From Ochotona curzoniae (Eukaryota > Chordata > Mammalia > Lagomorpha > Ochotonidae), in NCBI RefSeq assembly GCF_017591425.1, contig NW_024467120.1, positions 12,428,746 through 12,492,745 on the forward strand: a DNA stretch of 64,000 bases, given 5' to 3'. Of the stretch, positions 54,990-64,000 are shown in pieces. Below the pieces are notes generated by a model, which saw only the letters and a program-made list of their open reading frames with translations, was not told the origin of the DNA and made no database searches. Position numbers and translations under genes: made by a program. Every line of letters begins with the position of its first letter. The stretch's first letter is position 1.

Positions 54990-57449
54990 CATTATGGACT
55001 ATGTAAATACTTTGATGAGTTACAAAAATAATCAAATGAAAAATTATGTTAGTAATGGAGAAAATTAACAAATAAACATTAAATATATTACATTTAAGTA
55101 ACCTGGTACTTAAGATATACCCTTTAGGGTAATGAGATTAATATTGTATTTTAAAAATATCTAGGTGAGGTTCAGGTGGTTTTAAAAAGGATCTCAATGA
55201 TAGCAGAAGTAAATTTGAACAGTTGGCATGGCCTGATTCTAAAAGGATGCAACCACATTGTCTTACCACAGCAGTTAGGACACAATTTCTTTTAAGTAGT
55301 CAATGAGTTAATTCATCAAATCTCAACACTTGAGATGTCTTTTTTCTTTGGTTACTAGTGTCTTTGGTTTTGCAGTTTGTCATCTAAGAGATCTGGCATT
55401 TATCCTTGATTCCTATTTCTCCCCATCCCCCCCCTTTTTTTCAAATCCTTCTTTATCATCCAAACTCTTAGTTTTGAGTGCAAAAGTACAGGTTGATTAT
55501 TGTTCATGTTTAAGAATTTCCAATGACAGTATCCTAACTCAAGCCAAGTCCCAGCAGTCTTCACCCCTTGTACTCACACCATTACACTATTCATTAAAAC
55601 ATAGCAACTATGTGCTTAAACCTTGCTAGACACATTTGAATCCATTCAAGGCATATCATGATTTTTTGAGGTGTCCTCAAAGGACCTGTATGCTTTGGCT
55701 TCTGCATAGGATTCATTCCTACAGGAAACCCTCAGAATACTTCTTCTGGTTTACTATTAATATTTATTTACAACTCCTGTTATTCTCTTGACCACCTTTA
55801 ATGACTCTTGCTAACAGAAGGTCTCCTTCACACCCTCCCTACCAACACTGGCCTATGCACTTCAGGAAGACACACATGGTTTGTGTTGCTCTTTGCTCTA
55901 CCTGTATAATCAAAAAACATTTATTTCCCTAATATACCATTTGTGAATAAAAGTTGAAGTCACGCTGTTCACAATGATGAGGTAAAAATCACTTAATCTT
56001 GGTTGTCACTTTTTGTGAAGTTACCTGAATTGGGCAGTAGGTGGGAGATGAATGGGAATGATAGTGATTTAATTTATGTGGAAACAAACGATGTTTTTCA
56101 GTCTGGTGAAAATAATGAAAACCATTAGTTTCTTTTGAAAGGACGAACAAGCTGAGTAGCTCAGTAATGCTATACAGATCCAGTTTGTCCAGAGTTTCAT
56201 GAGCATCTCAGAGCTGTGGAAGAGATCGACAGTCCACCACCATATTTTCCCATTGTTGAATGCAAAAAGATGACTGCGTAACATCTGAAACAAGCATAAA
56301 ACCCAGAATGCTTCCATCTTGTAATGACAATTTGACAGTGGAGTTGGTATTTTATAACTCACTATTTTAGAGATGACGTATTTCTAATTTGCATTGTGGT
56401 CAAGACATAGTGCTTCACTAAATGAAATGTTTAATACAAATGCACTCACACATTCAAAAGTAATAAATAAATGTAGGAGGAAGGTTTCGGAGGTGACAGA
56501 TTTATGACACAGACTATAGTGACTGTTCCATAAATATATACTTATCTGAGAACATAAAGTTATATACCACTACATGGGCATATTGTGTTTTGTCTAGAAT
56601 TATATTTTGTGCGTTCAAAAAATGTACTGAAAGCGTCTGACTGAAAAGTAAGAGTACATTTCAAGTTGGTGAGTCTGTTTGTCATCTTCCTTTTTTGCGT
56701 AAATGTGATACAAAAAATTGGGCTTTTGATATTATGCCATTTAAATACACTGCTTAACATTATGAGAAATTATCTAAAATAGTAGCTATGATTCAAATGT
56801 GGAAACATTTAGCAGACCAGCTGCCTAAAGTGGTTCAAATAGTTGCTTTGAAGGAGACATATTGTAATTTTTTGTTTCAGATTCACTGTTCAAAAATCAT
56901 AATTCAGGCCTGAGTACTGCCAACGATTAACAAAGAGGAATAACTGAAATGTGTGCGAGCAGTCTCATGGCACTAGAGTTTTGAAAGTTCTGACAGGTAA
57001 AGAATCATAGCTTCTTGACAGGCATAAGAAAGTAAAATTGTGATTAACTTGTGAATAAAACAGTTAAAAACGTAAAAGTAAAAATTCTTTTGAAACTAAA
57101 GACAATGCTGTGCTGTTGTTTCCTTATTTCTTTTCATGATCACTACAGCCCTACGAATTAAATCAGAAAACAACATTTTTCTCTGCTATTATTAAGCTGG
57201 CACAAACAAATCTGCATTTAATTTCTTGCACACATTATAAGACTTAGAAATAGATCAAAAGTATCAAAATGATTCCTTGCTATATAAATTTTCAGAATAA
57301 ATCTTTTAATCTTTCATTTTAATCCAGATATTTATTCTCAACTTGTGCTGTATTCAAATGTACGAAATTAAAAAGAAAAAAAAGAACTTAGAGCTTTCTT
57401 CCTATAGAAAAGAAAAAAATTAATCTTTTTTTCATAATACAGGTACAAA
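54990..57449. other. Intergenic, diverged duplicate of 3111-6018
   Basis: No gene recognised; AT-rich, collinear with unit 1 with several deletions. Confidence 0.6.
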
Positions 57450-58198
57450 ATGAATGACTTCTTTGCAGGCATCTATATTTATTTACTCTGAGCCACTGTA
57501 AAGAAACCCAGAAGAACCTACCCATACGAGTGCCAGTTCTTGTCCTCTTGCTTCCCTAAGCTTGCTTTCTCAACCCAGGCACATCACTTGGAGGAGATAT
57601 TAAAGCTGACGTTACTGTGACTCGGCGAGTGCTCCCTGGACGTCCCTCTTCTCTGTCCCTGCGGAAAGCGTGGGGTGGAAGCCCTTGCTGTCCGGCGGAA
57701 GCCCTTGCTGTCCGGTGGAAGCCCTTGCTGTCCGGGTGGAAGCCCTTGCTGTCCGGTGGAAGCCCTTGCTGTCCGGTGGAAGCCCTTGCAGTCTGGCTGT
57801 GGCTCTAACCTTTCCCCTCCGTGCTGCGGTGAATTCTGCTTCTCCTGAGGTGCGGGAAGGGAGTCTTTACAGGACTTCTTGAACACGTGACCGTCGGTGA
57901 GGGGAGGGTCACAGACAAGTTCATATTGATTGTTTTGGCTTCAGATCACCGTGCAAGCAGGTCTTGTTCAGAGAGCAATAGAAAAGCCTCCTGCTCACCC
58001 TGAGTAAGACTGAACAACAGTTCCCAATACTGCCTGAAAACCAGGTCATCAAGTGAAACGCTCAGAACTGTATCTAAGCAACTTCACTAAAGTGTCAGAG
58101 AAAATGCATGCAGATCACACCCTGGTATTGAATAGAACTGATTTAGCACATGCAAAGGAAATTGAACAAGGAGATTTTAGCACTTTTTTCTCTAGGAG
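57450..58198. repeat. Highly conserved duplicate block alpha', with 20-bp minisatellite
   Basis: Partner of 6019-6741. The minisatellite at about 57675-57790 has five to six units of the same 20-bp repeat. A minus-strand frame 57584-57886 is open as in unit 1, but the unit length shifts the frame at each repeat. Confidence 0.75.
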
Positions 58199-58224
58199 GT
58201 GAAAGTGTCAGGGATAGAATTTGC

Positions 58225-58410
58225 TTTCAGGGGTGATGGAATGGCTTCGTGGTTAAGATTCAGTGTTTGGTGCAGGTCTCTGACTCCTGACTCCACTTTC
58301 CTGCTTTCCCAGACTCTGAGGTTCTGAGGTGCTGACTCAGTTGTTTGGGTTCCTGTCACATGGAACACCTGGACTGAGTCCCTGGCTCAGAGGTCAGGCC
58401 TACCCAAATA
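58225..58410 (+). repeat. Older SINE relic, plus (partner 7400-7560)
   Basis: 'GGAATGGCTTCGTGGTTAAGATTCAGTGTTTGGTGCAGG' is a tRNA-like head, followed by 'GTTCCTGTCACATGGAACACCTGGACTGAGTCCCTGGCTCAG'. More complete than the unit 1 copy. Confidence 0.55.
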
Positions 58411-58925
58411 AAGTTTAATTAGAGTTTGCTCTTCAATGATATGGATTATGACACTGAATTACAACCAGTATTTACTCCATAAAATCAACCTTACCACTTG
58501 CAGCATATGTATTGATTTTGGAGACAAACTTGTGAGAACAAGTGAGATATCACTTGCCGCTGTTTCTTATATCGAAGTTTAAAATCGTTGTCTGACAAAC
58601 ACATATTTAATCTCAAAGACTCCCAGGGTAAATTCAGAATTATAATATTTACATTCTCATTCAGTTGTCTTGGTGACCATGAGAAGTGATTTATTGCCTC
58701 AGTGTCTATGACACTTGCGTTGCTTGTATATGAGCAAGGTTCAAGCACTAGGTCCTAGGATGTGTTCTAACGTGTGGAACGAGTGTGTACTCCAAAGATT
58801 CTGATGACTTGGCTGTAATCATTGCACCTTCTGGAATTAAGCATCAAATGGCAGTAGCATTTCTCTCTTTTATGGATGAACTGCATATTTGTATATTTGA
58901 AAAACACTGAAGTCCACGCCAAGTT

Positions 58926-60170
58926 TTGCAAAAATAGCAAGACATCGAATTTGTTTTTTCTAAAAGTCTAAAGTTTATGTATAGTCTACCTGGAGTTAAT
59001 TTGTGTAATGTTGGAGGGTACGAAATCCAATTAAATTTTTAAAAGGGTAACAAAATGCTGCTATAATTTATTAAAAATTTTTTTCCTTACTGACCTTCTA
59101 GTATTCTGCTTCATACAGGGGATCTTCCAACAATTCACGGAAAATATGTTTATAAAAAACTGTGCATGTAGTTATGTATTTCAAAATGTTTTTGTACCAA
59201 AGTAAATTCACACAAAGCTTAATAAATGTATCTGAATAGGATTTAGTTTAAGGCATTAGGAAGAATATGATATTAGTTTGAAAAGGAGCCCAAATAGAAA
59301 CGGATCCTGAAAAAATAGAAGCAAGGACAAATATCAAATCTGTGGTGAAGCTTATGTGGGAAACTGGTGAACTCACCAAAATTTTACATCAGATTTTAGG
59401 GAAACAAAAAGTTCTAAAGAAACCAATGTTTTGCAAATGAAAACTCACTTTAAGAGGGACGTGATGAGCAATGTTGACCATGAAGACTGTAGTGGCAGGT
59501 CCTCCACATCAGTTTGTGAGGGAAAAAAAATGTTTATCTTGCTTGTTCAGCAATGAGCAACAGGAACAACAGCCAACACGAGGGACATCTCGGTTGCTTT
59601 GGTTCACACAACTCTGATAGGAAATCTAAAGCATGGACAAAACCTTCTGCTTTGTGGGTATTGAATGCACTCAGATGAGCTGCAAACACAAGCAGCACTT
59701 CCAGTGGAGACTTTAACAAGTGGGATCCAGAGCCTGGAGCGTTTCTTCAAGGAAATGTAGAAGGTGATGGAACCAGTTGAAGGGTTTCACTAGAACAATC
59801 CTGAAGAAGAAGTGAAGCAAAGAGGTGAGGATGGTCCTGTCAAAGCCACAGAAGGAAAGCCAAAGTAAGAGCAATGGTTATGACAGCACTAGTTGTTGAT
59901 GGTGCTGAGGAAGGTATTTTATTGGTCATCATTCTGCAGTGTGGAGGAATGATGACATCTACTTACTAGGAGAGTTTTTAGAAAGTTAGCCAGAGTGGCA
60001 GTAAATAAAGAGCTCTAGCTTGGAAAACTTCACTGAGAGTCCTTATCCACCATGACAATGTTCCTGTTGTATTTTCCTTATCCAACAAGGCCAGTTTGTG
60101 AACAGTTTCAATGAGAAAATCATTAAACATTCAGCTTCCAATGTTACTTGGTCACCTTATGGATTCTTTC
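58926..60170. mobile_element. Mariner-like relic (copy 3)
   Basis: Matches 39815-40905 without the SINE. Beyond the shared part, the plus strand near 60030-60060 can be read as a broken 'LIHHDN'-type peptide, the second catalytic aspartate region of mariner transposases, followed by more degenerate sequence. Heavily mutated. The transposon class is a tentative call. Confidence 0.45.
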
Positions 60171-61430
60171 TTTTTTTTTTTTGTATAAATGCAAAAATTT
60201 AAACTTATTGTTAAATTACATTTTCTTTTTTGTTATTTTTATTTTTAAACATTGTTCGCATATTTGAGACAGATGAATGCCTGTATGTGTCTCCAATTTG
60301 AGTGGGTAGGATCTAGGTATGGGGGAACGTGGGTGGGAAAAATGTTTCAATTCTTTTTTCCTGTGTTCACAGGGAGTGAAAGGAAGGGGCCACTCTTCAC
60401 TGTCAAACTGCTTCGGCACCTGGGCAGGGGGACAATATTTGATGACATAATAGAGACCCTTACATGTGCTCCAAGTGTGCTAATTGAGTGGTTTCGATAT
60501 TTCTGAGATGTGGTCAGCTTCACTGTACTCTGAGAAAATGTTTCCAAAGTCTATTAACTGACTAAGTCTACCTTAATTCGTGTGTGTTGCAAAGGTTGGC
60601 CAGGAGAATTGTCTAACCTGTCCATCCTCTGACAAGGCATTTAATATCCTCTGCTGACCTGTGTGTGCTGGCTGTCAGGTTCAGTGAGTGTATCCGGACA
60701 TGCTGTTCACTGCACAGACAACAGCAATTGAGGAGGTCCAGTATCAACACATGCACTCCAAGGTCAAACCTCATATATGGTGATTTTCCTTGTGGCCAGG
60801 GTTTGAGTCCAGAGATCTAGTTGGGGAGTCCTCCAAGAATCCTTGCCTGGGTTGAGCTCAGATTTGGTTTTGTGTGTGAATCCAGTGCAGGGTCATGTTT
60901 GATCTGTCACCTGAACCAGCCAAGGCATATATTGGTGGATGCGGCTGCCTGGCCAATCCCATCCCGAGCCCCATTTCTCAGGTGATCTGATGGATGCTGC
61001 AGCCCAGCCCAGCCCAGCCCAGCCCCGCACTGGCCTGCTCTTCACACATACCAGCAGGTAGCATAGCTCACTGGGGCGATCCCCCAAAGCCTGTTCCATG
61101 TCCACTCTCTGCCCGAGTGTTTGCATGTGCCAGTATAGTCTGAAGCACAGCCTGGGCCAATCAGCATCAAGCCTGGCACTTGTGCATATCCATGGTGCCT
61201 CCACTTAGCTTGGCCAATCCACAACCAGACCACACCCACATGCACGCTGATGGGCACTGCGGCTTGACCAGCCTGCTTCCCTCTCCCAGCCCTGGCTGCA
61301 GGCCAGCAGGGCAGTGCCCACAGTTCCCCTACAAGGTCTGCGCTCAACCCCTGATCTTGTGCCTGCGAGGGGGAACTATGGTCCAGCCTCACATGATCTG
61401 CACCCAGTCCTGGCACTTGCCTGCTCTATT
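60170..61430. repeat. Unclassified dispersed repeat with GC-rich tandem part
   Basis: A poly(T) at 60168-60181, then mixed sequence, then at 60900-61430 the C-rich tandem phrases of the family seen at 1-300, including an 'AGCCC' pentamer run at 61002-61025. It may be part of an L1 or LTR element; no open gene. Confidence 0.4.
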
Positions 61431-61790
61431 TACTATTTTTTTTTTTTTTTTTTGGTTAAGACTGTTTTGTCTCTTCTAGAACTTTTATTATTACATGAGT
61501 GTTTCAGGATTTTTTTTTCTTGTTTCTCTGAAAGATGTCCCTGATATTTTTGGCAGAGGTTGCACAAAAACTGTATTTTTCTTCTTGCTTATTAAATCTA
61601 TCTTTGTACCCCATGGACATGAATTTTTTTTTCCATTTATTGTCTTCAATTTCTTCCATCAACTTTTTGCAATTTCAGCCTACAAATCGCTCCTATATCC
61701 ACTAATTCCCATATTTATACTATATTTTGTAGATGTTGTAAAAGAAATTTAGAGATCTGAATTTCTCGGAGGGGGTCACGGCCACACTCA
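61431..61790 (-). repeat. AT-rich LINE-like fragment
   Basis: A poly(T) at 61437-61455 followed by A-rich minus-strand sequence ('GATGGAAGAAATTGAAGACAATAAATGG') reminiscent of L1 coding regions. Weak evidence. Confidence 0.3.
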
Positions 61791-62364
61791 CGGGCGAACT
61801 GTTCTCAGAGCTGGTGAGGCCAAAGACAGCAGAAAGGGAGGGTTTCATGGCATTTCGGAGAGGGCAGTGGAGGGCAGTGCTGACATGGGGGCCCTCCCTG
61901 GGGGCTGAGACCTGGACCCTCGCATTCCGGCCACAGTCCCCATTTGCTGGTCCAGTGCTTTGCTCATGGTTCTCAGCTGGAAGCTTCTTGTAGTTCCCGG
62001 AAAAGGTGCACTGGAAAGAGACTCGGTCACTATTGCAAGCATAGGCCAGCTCTGAAGGGTTGGTGGTCCGGCTTCGGCTTCGCTTGTTTCCGCGGGTCCA
62101 AGGGGCACGGTGCTGCCTTCAGAGAGACCAGAGCAAATCAACACCACATTTCTGTTTTGTTTGTGTTGATCCACAAGGGACTGTGGATGGCGATCAGCGT
62201 CGTCATGGCCTCTCGCCCTGACAGTCTGGATGGAGATGGAGCGTCTCAGGCAGGAAGACCCGAGCACCGTCGGCCACGAAGGGAGCGCGGAGGCGGCGGA
62301 GGAGCGGCTCGGCCCCTTGGAAGGACCCCGGCCCCGCGGGGTTCTGGACAGCGAGTTCTCACTG

Positions 62365-62372
62365 TGACGTCA
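62365..62372. promoter_or_regulatory. CRE palindrome (TGACGTCA), copy 2
   Basis: Same octamer and surroundings as 47909-47916. Confidence 0.6.
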
Positions 62373-62404
62373 CCGCTGCGGCCGCGCCTGGAGCGGCCTG
62401 GCCA

Positions 62405-62421
62405 CAGCGCCCTCTGGCGGC
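62405..62421 (-). promoter_or_regulatory. CTCF-like site, copy 2
   Basis: Same 17 bases as 47949-47965. Confidence 0.6.
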
Positions 62422-62648
62422 GCTGCGAGAAGCGGCGGTGGGCACTAGGGTGCTGCTGCTGGATGGGTGTACAAAGGGATGGGAGCCCCATTTCAGAATC
62501 TGGGGATCATTCAGGGAGAAGGAAACCCACAAGAAAACGCTGGGGTTCTGTTGGGGCACTGACCATTTCCTGCCCTGTGATTGGCCCTTTGCCCTGATTG
62601 GTGTGCCTTGGTTATCTTTAAGCTGATTGGACAAGTTTGACAGATAAG

Positions 62649-62649
<1 letters not shown>

Positions 62650-62681
<32 letters not shown>

Positions 62682-62691
62682 CTTGGCGGGG
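62650..62691. repeat. G homopolymer, 42 bases
   Basis: An uninterrupted G run inside LTR C. The length may be affected by assembly. Confidence 0.9.
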
Positions 62692-62703
62692 GAGGGGCTG
62701 GAG

Positions 62704-62768
62704 CATAACGGTCATAACGGTCACAATGGATATAACGGACACAACGGATATAACGGACACAACGGAAG
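62704..62768 (+). repeat. Short tandem array in LTR C
   Basis: 'CATAACGGTCATAACGGTCACAATGG' followed by 'ATATAACGGACACAACGG' twice. The units share AACGG every nine bases, resembling a cluster of Myb-type AACGG sites. Confidence 0.8.
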
Positions 62769-63392
62769 ATCGGAATAAAGCACCTTGGAGACTCAAGTGT
62801 CAGGTGATTTCTTCCGCGGGACGGGAGGACCCCCGATAGGTTCTGTAAGTAGGCGCTGATTGATTAATAAAAAGGATGTGTAAGTTACATGGATCATCTC
62901 TTGATAGCAAGAAATGCACGGTGGCGAAAAGTTCATCTGTTGGTATTTCAATTGACTGACCAGGACAGATGACATGACCCACGTGGCTACTGTGAAACTG
63001 CACTTAAATCTTACATCATTTAACTATCTTTGACTTTTTTTCTTTTTTAAAAGTTTGTAAATATTACTATTTATAAGCAAATAGTAAAAATAGAATACAT
63101 ATCCGTAAACGGATGGAAAATTCTAATAAGGTATGTGAATAAACAAAAAGTACACTGTAGAAAATCAGAGGAGAAAGTAATCAAAGTTGAAAGATTGACC
63201 CTGCTATAAATGACAAAAATCTAAATCGGAAACATTAAAGTTTTGTTTTTTGGCTTGATTGTTTTTCTGCTACATTCCAACTGCAGATGCCGGGAGCAAA
63301 ACTTCCATATTTTTTGAAACCTCTACAGCAGAGTCCACTGCAGGAAGGAGATGATAGTGTATACAGACACTGAATTATTTAATTTTTTTCCA

Positions 63393-63540
63393 GCTGTGAT
63401 AAGAGCCATCCTTTACTGCTTCCCCAGGCCATACGCAGGGAGCTAATTGGCAGTGCTAGGCTATGAACTGGGGCCGCAGGGGATCTGGGCACTTGTAAGG
63501 TGGAGAATTAGCATATTGAGCCATTGTGCCAGGCTGGGTC
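63393..63540 (-). repeat. CSINE fragment, minus
   Basis: Head half: 'CCCAGGCCATACGCAGGGAGCTAATTGGCAG' to 'CCATTGTGCCAGGC'. 63038-63392 is AT-rich and unclassified. Confidence 0.8.
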
Positions 63541-63559
63541 TAATGATAATTTTTTAAAA

Positions 63560-64000
63560 TTTTATTTTAACTTCTTTTTAAATTATTATTATCATTCTGT
63601 GATACAGTTCCATAGGCCCTGGGATTTTCCCTGCCTCCTCCCTAATTCCCCTCCCCCCTCCACCAAATTTCTCTATATTATTAATATAACATAGCTCTTC
63701 ATAAACAGTCATATGGTCATCATTGAGGGCATGGACAATGGCAGAGTCCAGCATCCTATTGTCAAGATACAGCTTATAGTTTCATTAGTAGTCCATCTTT
63801 GATCTGGAAGTAGAGATGCACACTGCACTGCATCCTCACATCTGGACATGATAATCTCTATTACACAGGCACCATGCATTCCTCTTAAATGAAAAACCAC
63901 AATACAAAATCAACAACAGGAAGAAAAACAGAAATTTACAATGCCATAAATTTCTCAGGAGGCTTTGATAGTTCAACAGTTCTGAATTGTTGGCGAACCC
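63560..64000 (-). mobile_element. L1 3'-end fragment (probable), continues past the window
   Basis: Its last 40 bases match 26451-26480. Poly(T)-rich start near 63550 and a 'CCTCCTCCCTAATTCCCCTCCCCCC' tract (minus strand G-rich) fit a mammalian L1 3' UTR polypurine region. The L1 label is inferred. Confidence 0.5.

Larger units (their letters stand above)
52955..58925. repeat. Segmental duplication, unit 2 (partner 725-9610)
   Basis: It starts near 'AGTAATTAAAATAACACGTTAGTGAAAGGAGATACC' (52961), matching 732, and runs collinear through the OR, its upstream flank, block alpha and the old SINE. At 58848-58925 it matches 9525-9605, then jumps to sequence homologous with 39815 onward. The 30 kb holding OR copies A and B is therefore absent from this unit, or was added to unit 1. 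Confidence 0.85.
62549..62838 (+). mobile_element. Solo LTR C (290 bp), absent from the paralogous module
   Basis: It runs from TGTTGGGG to CCCCGATA, which are inverted ends apart from decay of the last bases, and is flanked by GGTTC at 62544-62548 and 62839-62843. Copy 1 of the module has a single GGTTC at 48088-48092, the empty site. Plus-strand features: three ATTGG (CCAAT-type) boxes at 62579-62630, a G homopolymer, an 18-bp repeat array, and AATAAA at 62774-62779. A 5-bp duplication is unlike the 6 bp of the other elements here, so this is a third retrovirus family; class not settled. Confidence 0.85.
61795..63037. repeat. Duplicated CpG-rich module gamma, copy 2
   Basis: Partner of 47310-48282, with a 290-bp solo LTR inserted at 62549. 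Homology starts near 'GAACTGTTCTCAGAGCTGGTGAGGCC' and ends at 'ATTTAACTATCTTTGA'. It lacks about 45 bases present in copy 1 (about 47707-47755). The core is nearly identical between copies. Confidence 0.7.

Overview
The window is mammalian nuclear DNA from a lagomorph, most likely a pika (Ochotona). It carries about 36 copies of one tRNA-tailed SINE whose consensus looks like the lagomorph C-repeat (CSINE) in a pika-like form: a GC-rich tRNA-like head, a 'CCCATATGGG' core and an 'AATAAAAATAAATAAATCTT' tail. The species is inferred from repeats only. CpG-poor AT-rich DNA, LINE and SINE relics, LTR elements and single-exon receptor genes all fit a vertebrate chromosome.

The only intact protein genes are four olfactory receptor (OR) genes, all on the minus strand. 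Two are OR2W1-like (2018-2977 and 53882-54838). Two are near-twins of another family-2 receptor (15298-16230 and 31573-32520). Each has a full seven-helix reading frame and a good 3' splice site just upstream of its ATG, as expected for OR genes with a non-coding first exon. OR2W1 in other mammals lies in the OR cluster beside the MHC class I region, so this is probably that cluster.

The locus grew by tandem duplication. About 725-9600 plus parts of 39.8-48.3 kb recur, in the same order and compacted, at about 52.95-63.04 kb. A second duplication joins the two central ORs and their flanks (15.3-24.9 kb against 31.6-37.5 kb). Identity is patchy: some blocks are about 98-99% identical inside flanks near 80%, which suggests gene conversion or constraint.

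Between 43.0 and 47.3 kb lies a deleted betaretrovirus-like provirus on the minus strand, with both LTRs, a primer-binding site, a polypurine tract and a perfect 6-bp target-site duplication. A 1.29-kb solo LTR of another element is nested in its leader, with its own perfect 6-bp duplication. A third solo LTR (62549-62838), holding a 42-base G run, sits in one copy of a duplicated CpG-rich module; the other copy keeps the empty site. That module (47310-48282 and 61795-63037) carries a CRE palindrome and a CTCF-like site and is nearly unchanged between copies.

The rest is SINEs, an old L1 ORF2 tail (18.9-21.5 kb), L1 3'-end fragments, a SLIRP processed pseudogene, a retroposed 5S rRNA fragment, MIR and MER2-like relics, a minisatellite and several microsatellites. 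Repeat boundaries are read by eye and are good to roughly 5-20 bp unless a target-site duplication fixes them.
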